Assembly (NCBI GenBank): GCA_029940475.1
Contig: JAPYUT010000026.1
Location: forward strand, 8,103 to 51,360
Direction of reading: 5' to 3'
Length of the DNA stretch: 43,258 nucleotides
From: Verrucomicrobiales bacterium
Lineage (GTDB): Bacteria > Verrucomicrobiota > Verrucomicrobiia > Verrucomicrobiales > DEV007
The translations under genes and the position numbers were made by a program. The notes beneath the pieces are model-generated. The model did no database searches. It saw nothing but the letters and a program-made list of their open reading frames with translations, and had not been told where the DNA came from. This document shows, one piece after another, positions 26,614-35,764 of the stretch; the first letter of the stretch is position 1, and each line of letters begins with the position of its first letter.

Positions 26614-27539
26614 ATCACAGCGTGGTATTACTTTTTGCCGGACAGGGAGCCCAGGAAGTGGGCATGGGGAAAACCTTGGCCGCTGATTATGAACAGGCGC
26701 GGTTGCTTATTGAGCGTGCAGATGTCGAGTTGGGGAGATCACTTTCCGAGGTGATGTTCTCGGGCCCGGTGGATGAACTCACCAGAACTTCATGGTGTCA
26801 GCCGGCTCTATATGTCCACGGGATTGCCTGCTGGGAGGTTCTAAAAAGTCGTTGCCCGTCACTTGAGCCTGCCGTTGCTGCAGGCTTGTCGCTGGGAGAA
26901 TTTACGGCACATGCAGTGGCGGGATCCTTTGATTTTTCCACAGGCCTGTCACTGGTTTCGCAACGTGGACAGTTCATGGACGAGGCTTGCGCGGAAACGG
27001 ATGGTTCAATGGCGGCAATGATAGGTGGTGATGAAAATGCCGTGCGGACCTTAGCCAGGCAGGTTGATGTTGATGTGGCAAACCTAAATGCGCCGGGGCA
27101 GATAGTCCTGTCGGGTTCCAGTGCGGGGATTGCTGCTGCCGTTGCCGGGGCAAAGGATGCCGGGTTGCGAATGGGCAAGCAACTTGAGGTTGCCGGTGCC
27201 TATCATTCGCGCCTGATGCACAGTGCACAGGAAAAACTGGCAGCGGTGCTCGAGGGGGTTGAGTTTTCAGAACCTGCCTTTCCGGTGATTGCCAACGTCG
27301 AGGCACGGGCGGTTGAGGGGGTCGCGGATATCCGAGTAACGCTTGAGCAGCAGGTTACGGGTTCAGTATACTGGGCGCAATCAATGGAGTTACTCCTTGA
27401 TGAAGGGCATGAGACATTCATCGAGTTCGGGCCCAAGCCGGTACTGGCCGCGCTGATGAAGCGTATTCGCCGCGGCATCAGGGTAATCACGGTCAGTGAT
27501 GCCCAGTCACTGGAGGAAGCGGTTGCAGAATTTCCCTAG
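26610..27539 (+). CDS. fabD: Malonyl-CoA:acyl carrier protein transacylase
   Basis: A 309-residue protein that moves malonyl from CoA to acyl carrier protein, supplying extender units for fatty acid synthesis. The oxyanion-hole motif is LFAGQGAQ (residues 7-14). The catalytic serine is Ser94 in GLSLGEF, close to Ser92 of the E. coli enzyme, and the catalytic histidine is in AGAYHSRLM. I chose the GTG at 26610: GGAGGA lies nine bases upstream, the protein then begins MNHSVVLLFAGQ as usual, and the start overlaps the preceding stop as GTGA. ATGs at 26580 and 26601 are also in frame. It is alone among fatty acid genes here. Confidence 0.93.
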   Translation: MNHSVVLLFAGQGAQEVGMGKTLAADYEQARLLIERADVELGRSLSEVMFSGPVDELTRTSWCQPALYVHGIACWEVLKSRCPSLEPAVAAGLSLGEFTAHAVAGSFDFSTGLSLVSQRGQFMDEACAETDGSMAAMIGGDENAVRTLARQVDVDVANLNAPGQIVLSGSSAGIAAAVAGAKDAGLRMGKQLEVAGAYHSRLMHSAQEKLAAVLEGVEFSEPAFPVIANVEARAVEGVADIRVTLEQQVTGSVYWAQSMELLLDEGHETFIEFGPKPVLAALMKRIRRGIRVITVSDAQSLEEAVAEFP

Positions 27540-27548
27540 GCAGAAAGG

Positions 27549-27562
27549 CACTGTGCGCAGTG
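27549..27562. terminator. Small hairpin between convergent genes
   Basis: CACTG (27549-27553) and CAGTG (27558-27562) pair around TGCG in the 27-base space between the stops of fabD and the DUF885 gene. The stem is only five pairs and has no T-run, so this is a weak candidate. Confidence 0.2.
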
Positions 27563-27566
27563 AGCG

Positions 27567-29408
27567 CTATTGCGGCCGGAAATCCTCAGCGAAGCGCCAG
27601 TTGGTCTTGTAACCACGGGTGAGCGGGATCTCGGAAATCTCGGCGCGTACCATTTCCACCGGGATACGGTTGCCTTTCAGGATTCGGTCATGGAACTGGC
27701 GGCTACTCATCTTGCCTGAAGATACCATTTCCCGATGCAAAACGTAGAACTGCATCCCGCCCAGCATATAGGCACACTGATAGAGCGTCGGTGTATTTGG
27801 AGCCAGTGAACGGCGCACTTCACCCTCGGCGTGAGTGACCTCATGGCCGACCACATCGACCAGGAGATTGACGCATTCCTGTGGGGTTATTTCGCCAAGG
27901 TGGTAACCGAGGGAGAAAATGATGCGCGCGCAGCGATGCATGCGCCAGAAGAGGAACCCCATGCGATCTTCCGGGGTTTTTGGGAAGTCCATATCCCACA
28001 GCAACATCTCCCAGTAGAGTGCCCATCCCTCAGTCCAGAACACGGTGTTGTATCCCGAGCGGTGTGTATTGTAGCGCGATGTCATGAAATCCTGCAGGTG
28101 GTGACCTGGAATAAGTTCGTGATGAACGGTTGCTGCCGAGAAATGCTGGTTGTTGCCGCGCATGCTCATCAACTTGTCGGCATGAGTCATCTCGTCGTGC
28201 GGGTAGGAGACGCTGATGGTGGAACCTCCGGTAAAGAACGGATTGTAGCGTTGGCGCCCGGGGGACATCATGCCGATGCGCCAACTATCCCTCGCAAGTT
28301 GCGGTATGGTTACCAGCTCGTTCTTATCAAGGTATTCGATGCTCTCCAGGGCGAGTTTCCGGATCATGGCCGGTTGTTTGCCCACCGGGACGTGCAGTGA
28401 CTTTACATGGGTGAGTGCCTTCCGGGTGTCGTTGCCGAACTTCAGTTCACGCGCCACTTTCTTCTGCTCTTTCACGCACCATTCCAGTTCTCGTTTCCCG
28501 ATAGCGACGAGTTCCCCGGCTGTGTAGGGGATCATTTCCGCCTCCAGCAACTCAGCGAGTCGCACCGATCCAACCGGTGCCACGTGATTTTCGCCGTCGA
28601 ATCCTTGTTTGCGGGGTTTTTGGCTTGCAGGTGGTTTGCCATCCTTGACGAGTTCGGGTATCTTGAAGGCATCAGCATATGCCTGCAATGATTCCGCCAA
28701 TCGCTTGCTCGGGGCGACTAGCCACCAGGTGAGCAGGGGATCGTAACCACGATAGAAGTCAAACCAGCGCTGTGTCAGTTTCTGCAGCTCACGTGATGCA
28801 TTCTCGGCAGTCTTCAATACCTCTTCCGGGATACGTTCTTTCCCGGCTTTCGTCCGCCTGGATTCCCTGACGGTTTTCGCTATTTCCCCGCGCGCCCTGT
28901 CGATGTTGCTGGCCAGCACCTCAAGTTCAGGTGCCAGTTTATCGATGTTATATTCCTCAAGGGCACGGCGACGGTATTCCAGGGCAATCACTTCATCGGC
29001 AAAGGGTATCATTTTCGCCGCTTTTTGCAGGCGGGCGGATTCTCCCAGAAATTTTTCGCGATCGCGTTCCAGGCGATGACGAAACATAATGTAATCGACT
29101 TTCCCTGAACGGTTCAGGGCATTAAAATCCATTGCTTTAAGCAGGTGGCTCCAATCCTCGTAAAACTTTTCCAGCCGCTTGATTCGCCTTGCACCAATCT
29201 TGGAGGGGAAGTTGCTCTCGATTGTCCTCAGGTCCTTAGGGTATAGGGGCAGCAAGTCGCGGAAGTCATTGGCATGATCCGCCACAAATTGGTTTCCGCC
29301 GGGTGCTTTATATCCAGGGCCGTCGGTGGAGACCTGAGCATGACTGATTGCCGTGAGAGCGAGAATAATGAGCGGGATGAAAGGGTTTCTGAGGCGCATT
29401 TTCTTCAT
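27567..29408 (-). CDS. Secreted DUF885 metallopeptidase-like protein
   Basis: A 613-residue protein with a signal peptide (hydrophobic NPFIPLIILALTAISHA, cleaved near residue 25). It belongs to DUF885, a family related in fold to M32/M3-type zinc peptidases. The HExxPGHH signature is intact in VHHELIPGHHLQDF (about residue 427), with the downstream glutamate in FWTEGWALYWEMLLWDM. It is expected to be a periplasmic or extracellular, probably zinc-dependent peptidase. The substrate is unknown. The start is ATG at 29408, with MRLRN three codons later as an alternative. It lies 205 bases after the S9 peptidase gene on the same strand. Confidence 0.88.
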   Translation of the reverse strand: MKKMRLRNPFIPLIILALTAISHAQVSTDGPGYKAPGGNQFVADHANDFRDLLPLYPKDLRTIESNFPSKIGARRIKRLEKFYEDWSHLLKAMDFNALNRSGKVDYIMFRHRLERDREKFLGESARLQKAAKMIPFADEVIALEYRRRALEEYNIDKLAPELEVLASNIDRARGEIAKTVRESRRTKAGKERIPEEVLKTAENASRELQKLTQRWFDFYRGYDPLLTWWLVAPSKRLAESLQAYADAFKIPELVKDGKPPASQKPRKQGFDGENHVAPVGSVRLAELLEAEMIPYTAGELVAIGKRELEWCVKEQKKVARELKFGNDTRKALTHVKSLHVPVGKQPAMIRKLALESIEYLDKNELVTIPQLARDSWRIGMMSPGRQRYNPFFTGGSTISVSYPHDEMTHADKLMSMRGNNQHFSAATVHHELIPGHHLQDFMTSRYNTHRSGYNTVFWTEGWALYWEMLLWDMDFPKTPEDRMGFLFWRMHRCARIIFSLGYHLGEITPQECVNLLVDVVGHEVTHAEGEVRRSLAPNTPTLYQCAYMLGGMQFYVLHREMVSSGKMSSRQFHDRILKGNRIPVEMVRAEISEIPLTRGYKTNWRFAEDFRPQ

Positions 29409-29613
29409 TTGGTGTAAAAGATAAATTCTGGTGACACTGGGGGTAGTGGGTCAAGTGGAATTAAGCCGGATGTGCCTTGCTCATGGGGATTTCCGCTTCA
29501 GTAGGAACCTACGGGAAAATCAGAGTCAATCACACCGGGCAAGCGCCAGATTTCCGTTTGCAATGGTGACCTGCGGCTTGCCGATGAATGACTTCAGCCT
29601 GCAGGTTATGCAG

Positions 29614-31878
29614 CTATTGCGGAGCATTGTAATTTGGAGGCTCGATGTCGAGAAGATGCTTACGGAAAAAATCCTGGCGGCGGCGGTGACCGTGCCGCCC
29701 GCCACCACCGTGTCCGGCTCCGGGAACCATGACAAAGTCAAAATCCTTGTTTGCCTTAATCAGGGCGTCGACAAGCCGGTATGTTGACTCAGGAGGAACG
29801 TTCCTGTCCAATTCGCCGACGATTAAGAGGAGTTTGCCCTGCAGGCGGTGAGCGTTGTCTATGTTCGAGGATGCGCCATAGTGCGGGCCTACAGGGTAGC
29901 CCATCCACTGCTCGTTCCAAGAGGCCTTGTCCATGCGGTTGTCGTGGCAGCCACACGAGGAAACCGCTGCCTTGTAGAATTCCGGGTGAAAGAGCAGTGC
30001 CCCTGTCGAGCTTTGGCCGCCGGCCGATCCGCCATAGATACCAACCCGGGAGATGTCATACCAGGGGTGTTTATCTGCGTAGGCCTTGTGCCAGAGTATG
30101 CGGTCAGGGAAGCCTGCATCCTTGAGATTTTGCCAGCACACGTCATGGAAGGCCTTGGAACGATTGGCAGTCCCCATGCCGTCCATTTTGACGACGACAA
30201 AGCCCATGTCGGTCCAGGATGAGTAACGCCGTCCCGCGCTGAACTGCTTGGGAGTGTAGGAGTCATGTGGCCCGGCATACATTTCCTCGAGGATTGGATA
30301 CTTCTTGCCGGGGTCGAAATCGCGCGGCCGACAGACAAATCCCCAGATACCGGTCTTGCCGTCGCGGCCCTTGGCAGAGAAAACTTCAGGTGGCTGCCAG
30401 CCTTCTTTCTCCAGTTCAGTGGTGTCCGCTTTTTCCAGTTTGCAGACCAGCTTGCCGTTGGAGACGCGGCGCAGTTCGTGGACAGGTGCCATGTCGATGC
30501 GTGAATAGGAGTCGATGATGAATTTTTGGTCCGGCGAATAGCGGATGTTGTGCCAGCCGTTGCCCTCGGTCAGCGCGGTCAACCTGCTGCCGTCGAAGTT
30601 GACCCGGTAGTAGTGCATGAGATAGGGGTCCTGGTCCGGGTTTAGGCCGGAGGCCCGAAACCAGACCTGCCGTTTTTCCTCGTCGATCCGGTCGACGTGG
30701 CGGACGACGAACTCTCCCCTGGTGATCTGGTTCTTGATATTGCCTGATGCAACATCGATCAGGTAGAGGTGGCGCCATCCGTCGCGCTCGGAGATGTGAA
30801 TAATCTCGTTGGTCTTTTTCAGCCAGGTGACCAGTGGTATACCATGGTCCTTGGCGTGTTCGGTCCAGATGAAGGTGTCAGTGACCTCATCGATAATATT
30901 ACGATATTTTCCGGTGAAGGTGTCTATCTCGATGACCCTGAACCTTTGGTGGCCGCGGTCGATTTTCTGGTAGCGGCAATGCCGTCCTTCGGGAGTCCAG
31001 CGAAGAGCGGGCCCGCGGAAATCAATAAGGCCGACCTTTGGCTTCACGTGCAGCTTGCCCGCTACATCAAACCAGTTCAATTCGTGAGTCGTGAACTTGT
31101 CGCCGGGTAGCGGGTAGCGGCGTGTTTGAAGCTTGGCGCGTCCGCCTTGCTTCGGCGAGGACTCGAGGAGGTGTACCTCTCCAATCCTGCCCGCCTCCAC
31201 GCGAAAGGATATCAGGTTGTTTGAATTAGGTGACCAGTAGGGGGTCTGGTAGCTGTTGGCCGGTGTGCCGTCAGGGCTCAAGCGGATTTCCTCCCCGCCG
31301 TTTATGGCGCGGACGAACAGATTGTGCTCCTTGAGGTAGGCCCGCCATTTCCCGTCCGGTGACACATCGCGACTTGGCCGATAGGGCTTGGTTTTTTGCC
31401 CGGGTGCGGGCTTCGGTTCTTGGGAGAGGTTCCCGGACTTCGGGTTCCTTGGTGCCATTGCGGCATCGATCTTTTTGAGTTGATGCTTGATGCGGTGCCA
31501 CTGGAAGTGTTGTTTTTTTACCCGGAAGAAAGCCAAGTCTCCCGATACATCGAAGTGCAATTGATCCAGAGGTAACTTTTCCGCCTGTAATTTACCTGCC
31601 CCGGCGCCGGTGAGGGCTTGTGCCAGCAGTGCCTGATTAAAGGCCGGTTGGCGGACACCTTTTTTCAGGTCGACGAGAACATATTCCCGCATTCCGCCGG
31701 CGAGATTGTTTTGATACCAGAAGTGGGAGTTGTCCCGTGCCCACTGGGGATCGACCCGGTCCCTGTAGACACTGGCCGCCTCAGTGGTTGCGGAGGGGAC
31801 TATGCTCAATATGGAGAGCATGATTGCCAATACAGCCAAGGGACTTGGAGCAACGAATGCCAGGCAAGATGTTCTCAT
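29614..31878 (-). CDS. Secreted S9-family prolyl oligopeptidase / dipeptidyl peptidase
   Basis: A 754-residue protein with an N-terminal hydrophobic signal (about 10-35). It has an eight-bladed propeller-type DPP IV N-terminal region (about 60-480) and a C-terminal alpha/beta hydrolase domain. The catalytic triad is visible: Ser618 in GIYGGSAGGQ, Asp in VGELDRNVPPEST, and His in MVPGAGHG. The family cleaves dipeptides or short peptides after proline or alanine. The histidine is followed by an unusual glycine/histidine/arginine-rich stretch (GGGGRHGHRRR). Together with the DUF885 protein encoded downstream on the same strand, it gives the cell two exported peptidases. Confidence 0.92.
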   Translation of the reverse strand: MRTSCLAFVAPSPLAVLAIMLSILSIVPSATTEAASVYRDRVDPQWARDNSHFWYQNNLAGGMREYVLVDLKKGVRQPAFNQALLAQALTGAGAGKLQAEKLPLDQLHFDVSGDLAFFRVKKQHFQWHRIKHQLKKIDAAMAPRNPKSGNLSQEPKPAPGQKTKPYRPSRDVSPDGKWRAYLKEHNLFVRAINGGEEIRLSPDGTPANSYQTPYWSPNSNNLISFRVEAGRIGEVHLLESSPKQGGRAKLQTRRYPLPGDKFTTHELNWFDVAGKLHVKPKVGLIDFRGPALRWTPEGRHCRYQKIDRGHQRFRVIEIDTFTGKYRNIIDEVTDTFIWTEHAKDHGIPLVTWLKKTNEIIHISERDGWRHLYLIDVASGNIKNQITRGEFVVRHVDRIDEEKRQVWFRASGLNPDQDPYLMHYYRVNFDGSRLTALTEGNGWHNIRYSPDQKFIIDSYSRIDMAPVHELRRVSNGKLVCKLEKADTTELEKEGWQPPEVFSAKGRDGKTGIWGFVCRPRDFDPGKKYPILEEMYAGPHDSYTPKQFSAGRRYSSWTDMGFVVVKMDGMGTANRSKAFHDVCWQNLKDAGFPDRILWHKAYADKHPWYDISRVGIYGGSAGGQSSTGALLFHPEFYKAAVSSCGCHDNRMDKASWNEQWMGYPVGPHYGASSNIDNAHRLQGKLLLIVGELDRNVPPESTYRLVDALIKANKDFDFVMVPGAGHGGGGRHGHRRRQDFFRKHLLDIEPPNYNAPQ

Positions 31879-32022
31879 ATGATTTTCTGCTGGAGAGAGT
31901 GTGTCTTTAGTCGTGGTTGGGAAACCAAGGATGCCGGGGGGTCTTGATTTTTTTTCGAGAAGAAAATTTGGATCAGGGATGTGGCGAGAAAATTGCCTGT
32001 TCCAGGCTGAATGATGAATCCT

Positions 32023-33939
32023 TTATTGCTTGAGTGCGCGCAGGTCACCCTGACGGATTGTGATGCCTTCGCGGTCAAGTCGTTCCAGGAGCGGGATCAG
32101 GATACGGCGGGTGGTGCCAAGGGCCTGCCTTAGGTCAGCGGCAGTTGATGGGCCATTCTTGGCAATGTGCGCCCTGATACTATTCAGGGCAGATTGATAA
32201 TGGCGGTCAAGAAGGATGGCTTTCTCATCGAGCTGGATTGCTTTTCCTGTTTCAATGAGAAATTGCAGGGCGGTGATCTCGTTGTCTGTTTTTGCCAGTT
32301 CCTTTGGGTTGGGGGGTTCAAGAGGATTGGCGTTTAGCGCCGCGCAGATACGTTCCTCGGATGCCCGTAGGTGGCTGGGTAATTGCGGGATGTGCCTGGC
32401 ACTGCGAATCAGGTTCCCGGCACGCACGAAACCCGCTTCAGTTAAGCCGTTGATGAGAGCATCAAAGAGCCTGGCATCAGGCAGGCGCTTTTTCATGAAA
32501 GAGCGCAGGGTGTTCAGGTCGAGACCGGGAAGTTCAGGGTGTTTTTCGTGAATAGTCTCGATACGTGCTGCTGCTATACCCGAGACATCTGTCCACCAGT
32601 CAGCATCAAGCAACCAGTCTCCCAAGACAATATGTCGGCAATCCGCCAGGGCCTTCTGAGTTTCTGCCGGCGAAAAACCTGACTGGATCAGTAGTTCTTC
32701 TGCAGGAATCGCCAGGTCACGAAGTAAAAGGCTCTCTATATACAGCTTAGCGGATGGCGGTGCTGATGCCCGTGCATTAAGAAACTTCTTCTGGGCCTTG
32801 GTCCGGTAGCTTCGCTGAGGGGGAGACGGATCAAGTATCGTGCCTCCTGCGAGGGTAAAGCGTTTCGACCAGTCGCGCAGGACAAAGCGATCCCCGGCGA
32901 AGGCAAAGCCCGGGGCATCAAGGCGAATCTCGGCAATCGCCTGTTGACCGTCATTGAGTTCACGGTTTTCAAAAAACAGTATCCTGGCGGCGATGTTGCC
33001 GCTGCCATGGTGAAAACGCACGCGCTGGGCATGCTGAATTGGGCCTGCCCCGGAGGGGCGTCCACTGCGTTCCAGTAAAACGTGTATACGGCGGGAGTTG
33101 GTCGTGTTGTTAATGTCAGTGATGACATCACCGCGCCTGACTCCGTCACGAATCTTGCCCTTGCGAATGCCGACATCGGGAAGGTTGAGTGCGGCGCGTA
33201 TCCCGGGGAGGGTGTGATCGGCATCATGCCTGTGACTCTGGATACCGCGAAGTTTGGCGGTTATACCCTGAGGCTGAATGGTGACCTTCTGTCCTTTTTC
33301 AAGGCAACCTCCGGTCATGGTCCCGGTGACCACTGTTCCCACTCCCTGTGGCGAGAAAACCCGATCCACGGCAAGCCGGGGTTTACCGGTATCCAAGGGT
33401 GCAGGCGTTTCATTGATGACTGCAGCCAGAGCGGTGCGCAGTTGTTCCAGGCCCTCACCCATGATTGCGCAGACCGGAATAATTGGAGCTCCCTCGAAGC
33501 GGCTGCCTTCGAGCGCTTCGGCGACGCTGGCAGCGGAGAAATCAATGTCGTCGACGGCATCAGATTTTGTCAATGCCACCACGGCATTCTTGACACCCAG
33601 GTAACTGAGAATTTGCAGATGTTCCTCGGATTGCGGCATCCAGCCGTCGTCAGCGGCGACAACAAACATTGCGACATCAATAGAGCCCACGCCGGCAACC
33701 ATGTTCTTTACGAAATCGGCGTGTCCCGGGACGTCAATGATTCCAAGCGTAAAGGTTGTATCCGGGCAATCAGGGCATGGCAGCTCAAGGTGGGCGAACC
33801 CGAGATCAATGGTCATGCCACGGGCTTTTTCCTCGGGAAGGCGATCCGGGTCCGTGCCGGTCAGAGCTTCGATTAAGGTGCTTTTACCATGATCAATATG
33901 CCCAGCTGTGGCGATGATGTAGTTGAGATGATCTCCCAT
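32023..33939 (-). CDS. selB: Selenocysteine-specific translation elongation factor
   Basis: A 638-residue GTPase that delivers selenocysteinyl-tRNA to UGA codons with a downstream SECIS element. The G1 loop is AGHIDHGKST (residues 12-21), the effector region is the SelB-typical LPEEKARGMTIDLGFA, G3 is DVPGH, and the G4 motif is TKSD as in other SelB proteins. The C-terminal third is made of winged-helix repeats ending LGTTRRILIPLLERLDREGI, which bind SECIS RNA. The length fits SelB rather than EF-Tu. Its ATG overlaps the stop of the upstream lipoprotein gene (TAATG), so translation is coupled. No selA, selC or selD is in the window. Its presence means in-frame UGA may be read as Sec in this genome. 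Confidence 0.93.
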   Translation of the reverse strand: MGDHLNYIIATAGHIDHGKSTLIEALTGTDPDRLPEEKARGMTIDLGFAHLELPCPDCPDTTFTLGIIDVPGHADFVKNMVAGVGSIDVAMFVVAADDGWMPQSEEHLQILSYLGVKNAVVALTKSDAVDDIDFSAASVAEALEGSRFEGAPIIPVCAIMGEGLEQLRTALAAVINETPAPLDTGKPRLAVDRVFSPQGVGTVVTGTMTGGCLEKGQKVTIQPQGITAKLRGIQSHRHDADHTLPGIRAALNLPDVGIRKGKIRDGVRRGDVITDINNTTNSRRIHVLLERSGRPSGAGPIQHAQRVRFHHGSGNIAARILFFENRELNDGQQAIAEIRLDAPGFAFAGDRFVLRDWSKRFTLAGGTILDPSPPQRSYRTKAQKKFLNARASAPPSAKLYIESLLLRDLAIPAEELLIQSGFSPAETQKALADCRHIVLGDWLLDADWWTDVSGIAAARIETIHEKHPELPGLDLNTLRSFMKKRLPDARLFDALINGLTEAGFVRAGNLIRSARHIPQLPSHLRASEERICAALNANPLEPPNPKELAKTDNEITALQFLIETGKAIQLDEKAILLDRHYQSALNSIRAHIAKNGPSTAADLRQALGTTRRILIPLLERLDREGITIRQGDLRALKQ

Positions 33940-34496
33940 TATTGCGACAACTTATGGGAATAATCAGGTAACGCCCTGCAAACCGGGCACGCGGCTTCGA
34001 GTGCAGGATTAAAGATTACCCGGCTCAATGCTTTGCGCTGATATTCAGCCTCGGGCATCCACCAGTAGGGATGGGTGAAGTATTTGGAGTATTTATGAGG
34101 GTGGCCCGGTATACCGTTACTGAGAAGTATAATGTGCAATACCTCGTGTCGTATAAGCCAATCAGGTATGGTGCCCTTGGCGTGGGCAAAGTAGACGGTG
34201 GCGTTCCTTTCCAGGATTTTCCATGCGGTTAGCCCCCCTTGATAAGTTCCGCGGATCTTGGCCACCGGCATGCCTCGCCAATCAGCATATGAGGCTGAGG
34301 CCGGGGCACGCACTTCTATGGTTCTTCCCCGGAAATGTTTCCCGGTTGAGGTTTCCAGGTCACGGAGTTCTCCGCGGATCCTTGCAACCAGTTTGTCTTG
34401 TCCCTCCGGGGCAACAAATGCCGGATTACTGTGCGGTTGGCTGCACGCTGCCAGGCAAATGGCGATTGATAAACCGGATAAGGCAGTCTTTAGCAT
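33939..34496 (-). CDS. Small lipoprotein with an HEVLH zinc-peptidase-like motif
   Basis: A 185-residue protein from the ATG at 34494-34496. This start gives a lipoprotein signal peptide with lipobox L-A-A-C18. An in-frame ATG at 34592 would add 32 residues and is less likely. The mature protein has HEVLH at residues 117-121, the zinc-binding HExxH pattern of gluzincins and metzincins, preceded by a tryptophan (DWLIRHEVLH) and followed by HPYWWMPEAEYQRK, where a glutamate could be the third ligand. A CPVC pair occurs near the C-terminus. I do not recognise a named family; a membrane-anchored metallopeptidase is inference. Its stop overlaps the selB start, so the two genes are co-transcribed. 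Confidence 0.75.
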   Translation of the reverse strand: MLKTALSGLSIAICLAACSQPHSNPAFVAPEGQDKLVARIRGELRDLETSTGKHFRGRTIEVRAPASASYADWRGMPVAKIRGTYQGGLTAWKILERNATVYFAHAKGTIPDWLIRHEVLHIILLSNGIPGHPHKYSKYFTHPYWWMPEAEYQRKALSRVIFNPALEAACPVCRALPDYSHKLSQ

Positions 34497-34606
34497 TTGG
34501 GGCAGCTTAAATGTTAGATTCCATGTGGCCAAGAGCACTGGGAGTGGCAAGAGGGACAATCGTCTAACAAAAATAGCCGATCTGGGCAACACTTATCAAA
34601 TATCTT

Positions 34607-34676
34607 CGGAGAAGAGGAATCTTTACCCGGGGAAAGCGGTATTTGCAGGCTTTTACTTTTCTCCGGTGAAGATTCC
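34607..34676 (+). promoter_or_regulatory. Possible structured leader with interleaved inverted repeats
   Basis: Upstream of the dehydrogenase gene, CGGAGAA (34607-34613) can pair with TTCTCCG (34659-34665), and GGAATCTT (34616-34623) with AAGATTCC (34669-34676). The arms are ordered A-B-A'-B', which is a pseudoknot topology, or two mutually exclusive hairpins. The second arm ends 14 bases before the ATG. No known riboswitch class was recognised. Confidence 0.3.
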
Positions 34677-34690
34677 GATAAAATACCTCC

Positions 34691-35722
34691 ATGTCTCAGT
34701 CTGCGCTGGTTAATTATTCCCGGGAGCCCGGATCGGTGGAACTTCGTGAAGTGCCGATACCGGAAGTCCCAGGTGGCGAAATCCTGTTAAAGGTTGGAGC
34801 TGTCGGTGTTTGTGGCAGCGATTTACACCAATGGCAGGCAACGCATAGCTGGCCAGTGGATTATCCTGTCATCCTTGGGCATGAGTTTAGCGGCGAAATT
34901 GCAGAGCTGGGGGATGGAGTGGAGGGATGGCGTGAAGGTGACAGGGTTGTTTCCGAGACTGCTGCCATTATCAATGAGGATAACCCGATGACTCGTCGCG
35001 GGCTGTATAACCTTGATTCGGATCGCAAGGGCTTTGGCTATGGAGTGGATGGGGCGATGGCGAGTTACGTGAGGGTGCCGGCTCGTTGTCTTCACCGGGC
35101 GCCCAATGGTCTGAAGATGGAATGTGCCGCCCTGGCAGAGCCGTGTTGTGTCGCCTACAACGCAGTGGTTAACAATACCAGGATAGAGCCGGGAGACCGT
35201 GTGCTGGTGATTGGTCCCGGAACTATTGGGATTTTATGTGCGGTGCTGGCAAAATTGCGTGGCGCTGAGGTATGCCTGCTTGGCAGGAAGAATGATACTG
35301 CGCGATTGCTGGCGGCCCGGGAGGGCTATGGCATCGAAGCATTAACCGGGGACGCCGGACAATGGGCCCGGGAACGTGACGGGCTGGGGGTGGATGTTGT
35401 GGTTGATGCGGCCGGTGTTAGTGAAACACTGAAAACTGCTATCGATCTTGTTCGTCCGGCCGGGTGGATTTCAAAGGTGGGGTGGGGGCCGCAACCGCTT
35501 GGATTTTCGCTGGATTCACTGGTTCAGAAGAATGTCACGCTGCAGGGTAGTTTCAGTCATAACTGGCCGGTATGGGAACGTGTGCTGCAGTTGATGGGCA
35601 ATGGTGCGCTGGATGTTGCCCCGCTGATTGGCGGGAAATGGCCGTTGGGTGACTGGAACATTGCGTTTGATGCAATGCATTCCGGGCAAGTGGTGAAATC
35701 GGTGCTGATACCGGGCAGCTAA
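34691..35722 (+). CDS. Zinc-type medium-chain alcohol/polyol dehydrogenase
   Basis: A 343-residue MDR-superfamily protein. Catalytic zinc ligands are seen as Cys41 (VCGSDLH), His64 and Glu65 (GHEFSGE), and AEPCCVAYNAV carries the later ligand region. The nucleotide-binding loop is GPGTIG. The usual four-cysteine structural zinc lobe (CGxCxxCxxGxxxxC) is missing: at that place it reads ETAAIINEDNPMTRRGLYN. Relatives oxidise sorbitol, threonine, galactitol-phosphate or similar polyols; the exact substrate is unknown. It begins a run of three sugar-metabolism genes on the same strand, with gaps of 42 and 55 bases. ATG 34691 gives the standard N-terminus. Confidence 0.9.
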   Translation: MSQSALVNYSREPGSVELREVPIPEVPGGEILLKVGAVGVCGSDLHQWQATHSWPVDYPVILGHEFSGEIAELGDGVEGWREGDRVVSETAAIINEDNPMTRRGLYNLDSDRKGFGYGVDGAMASYVRVPARCLHRAPNGLKMECAALAEPCCVAYNAVVNNTRIEPGDRVLVIGPGTIGILCAVLAKLRGAEVCLLGRKNDTARLLAAREGYGIEALTGDAGQWARERDGLGVDVVVDAAGVSETLKTAIDLVRPAGWISKVGWGPQPLGFSLDSLVQKNVTLQGSFSHNWPVWERVLQLMGNGALDVAPLIGGKWPLGDWNIAFDAMHSGQVVKSVLIPGS

Positions 35723-35764
35723 ACTTGTGCATTTGTCTGCTTGGCTGATATGCTGGAGAAACTG

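Noticed and set aside
31879-32022. Gap beside selB examined for selC (tRNA-Sec)
   Set aside because: No T-loop consensus or long acceptor/variable arm could be folded by eye. The lipoprotein leader at 34497-34690 was also negative.
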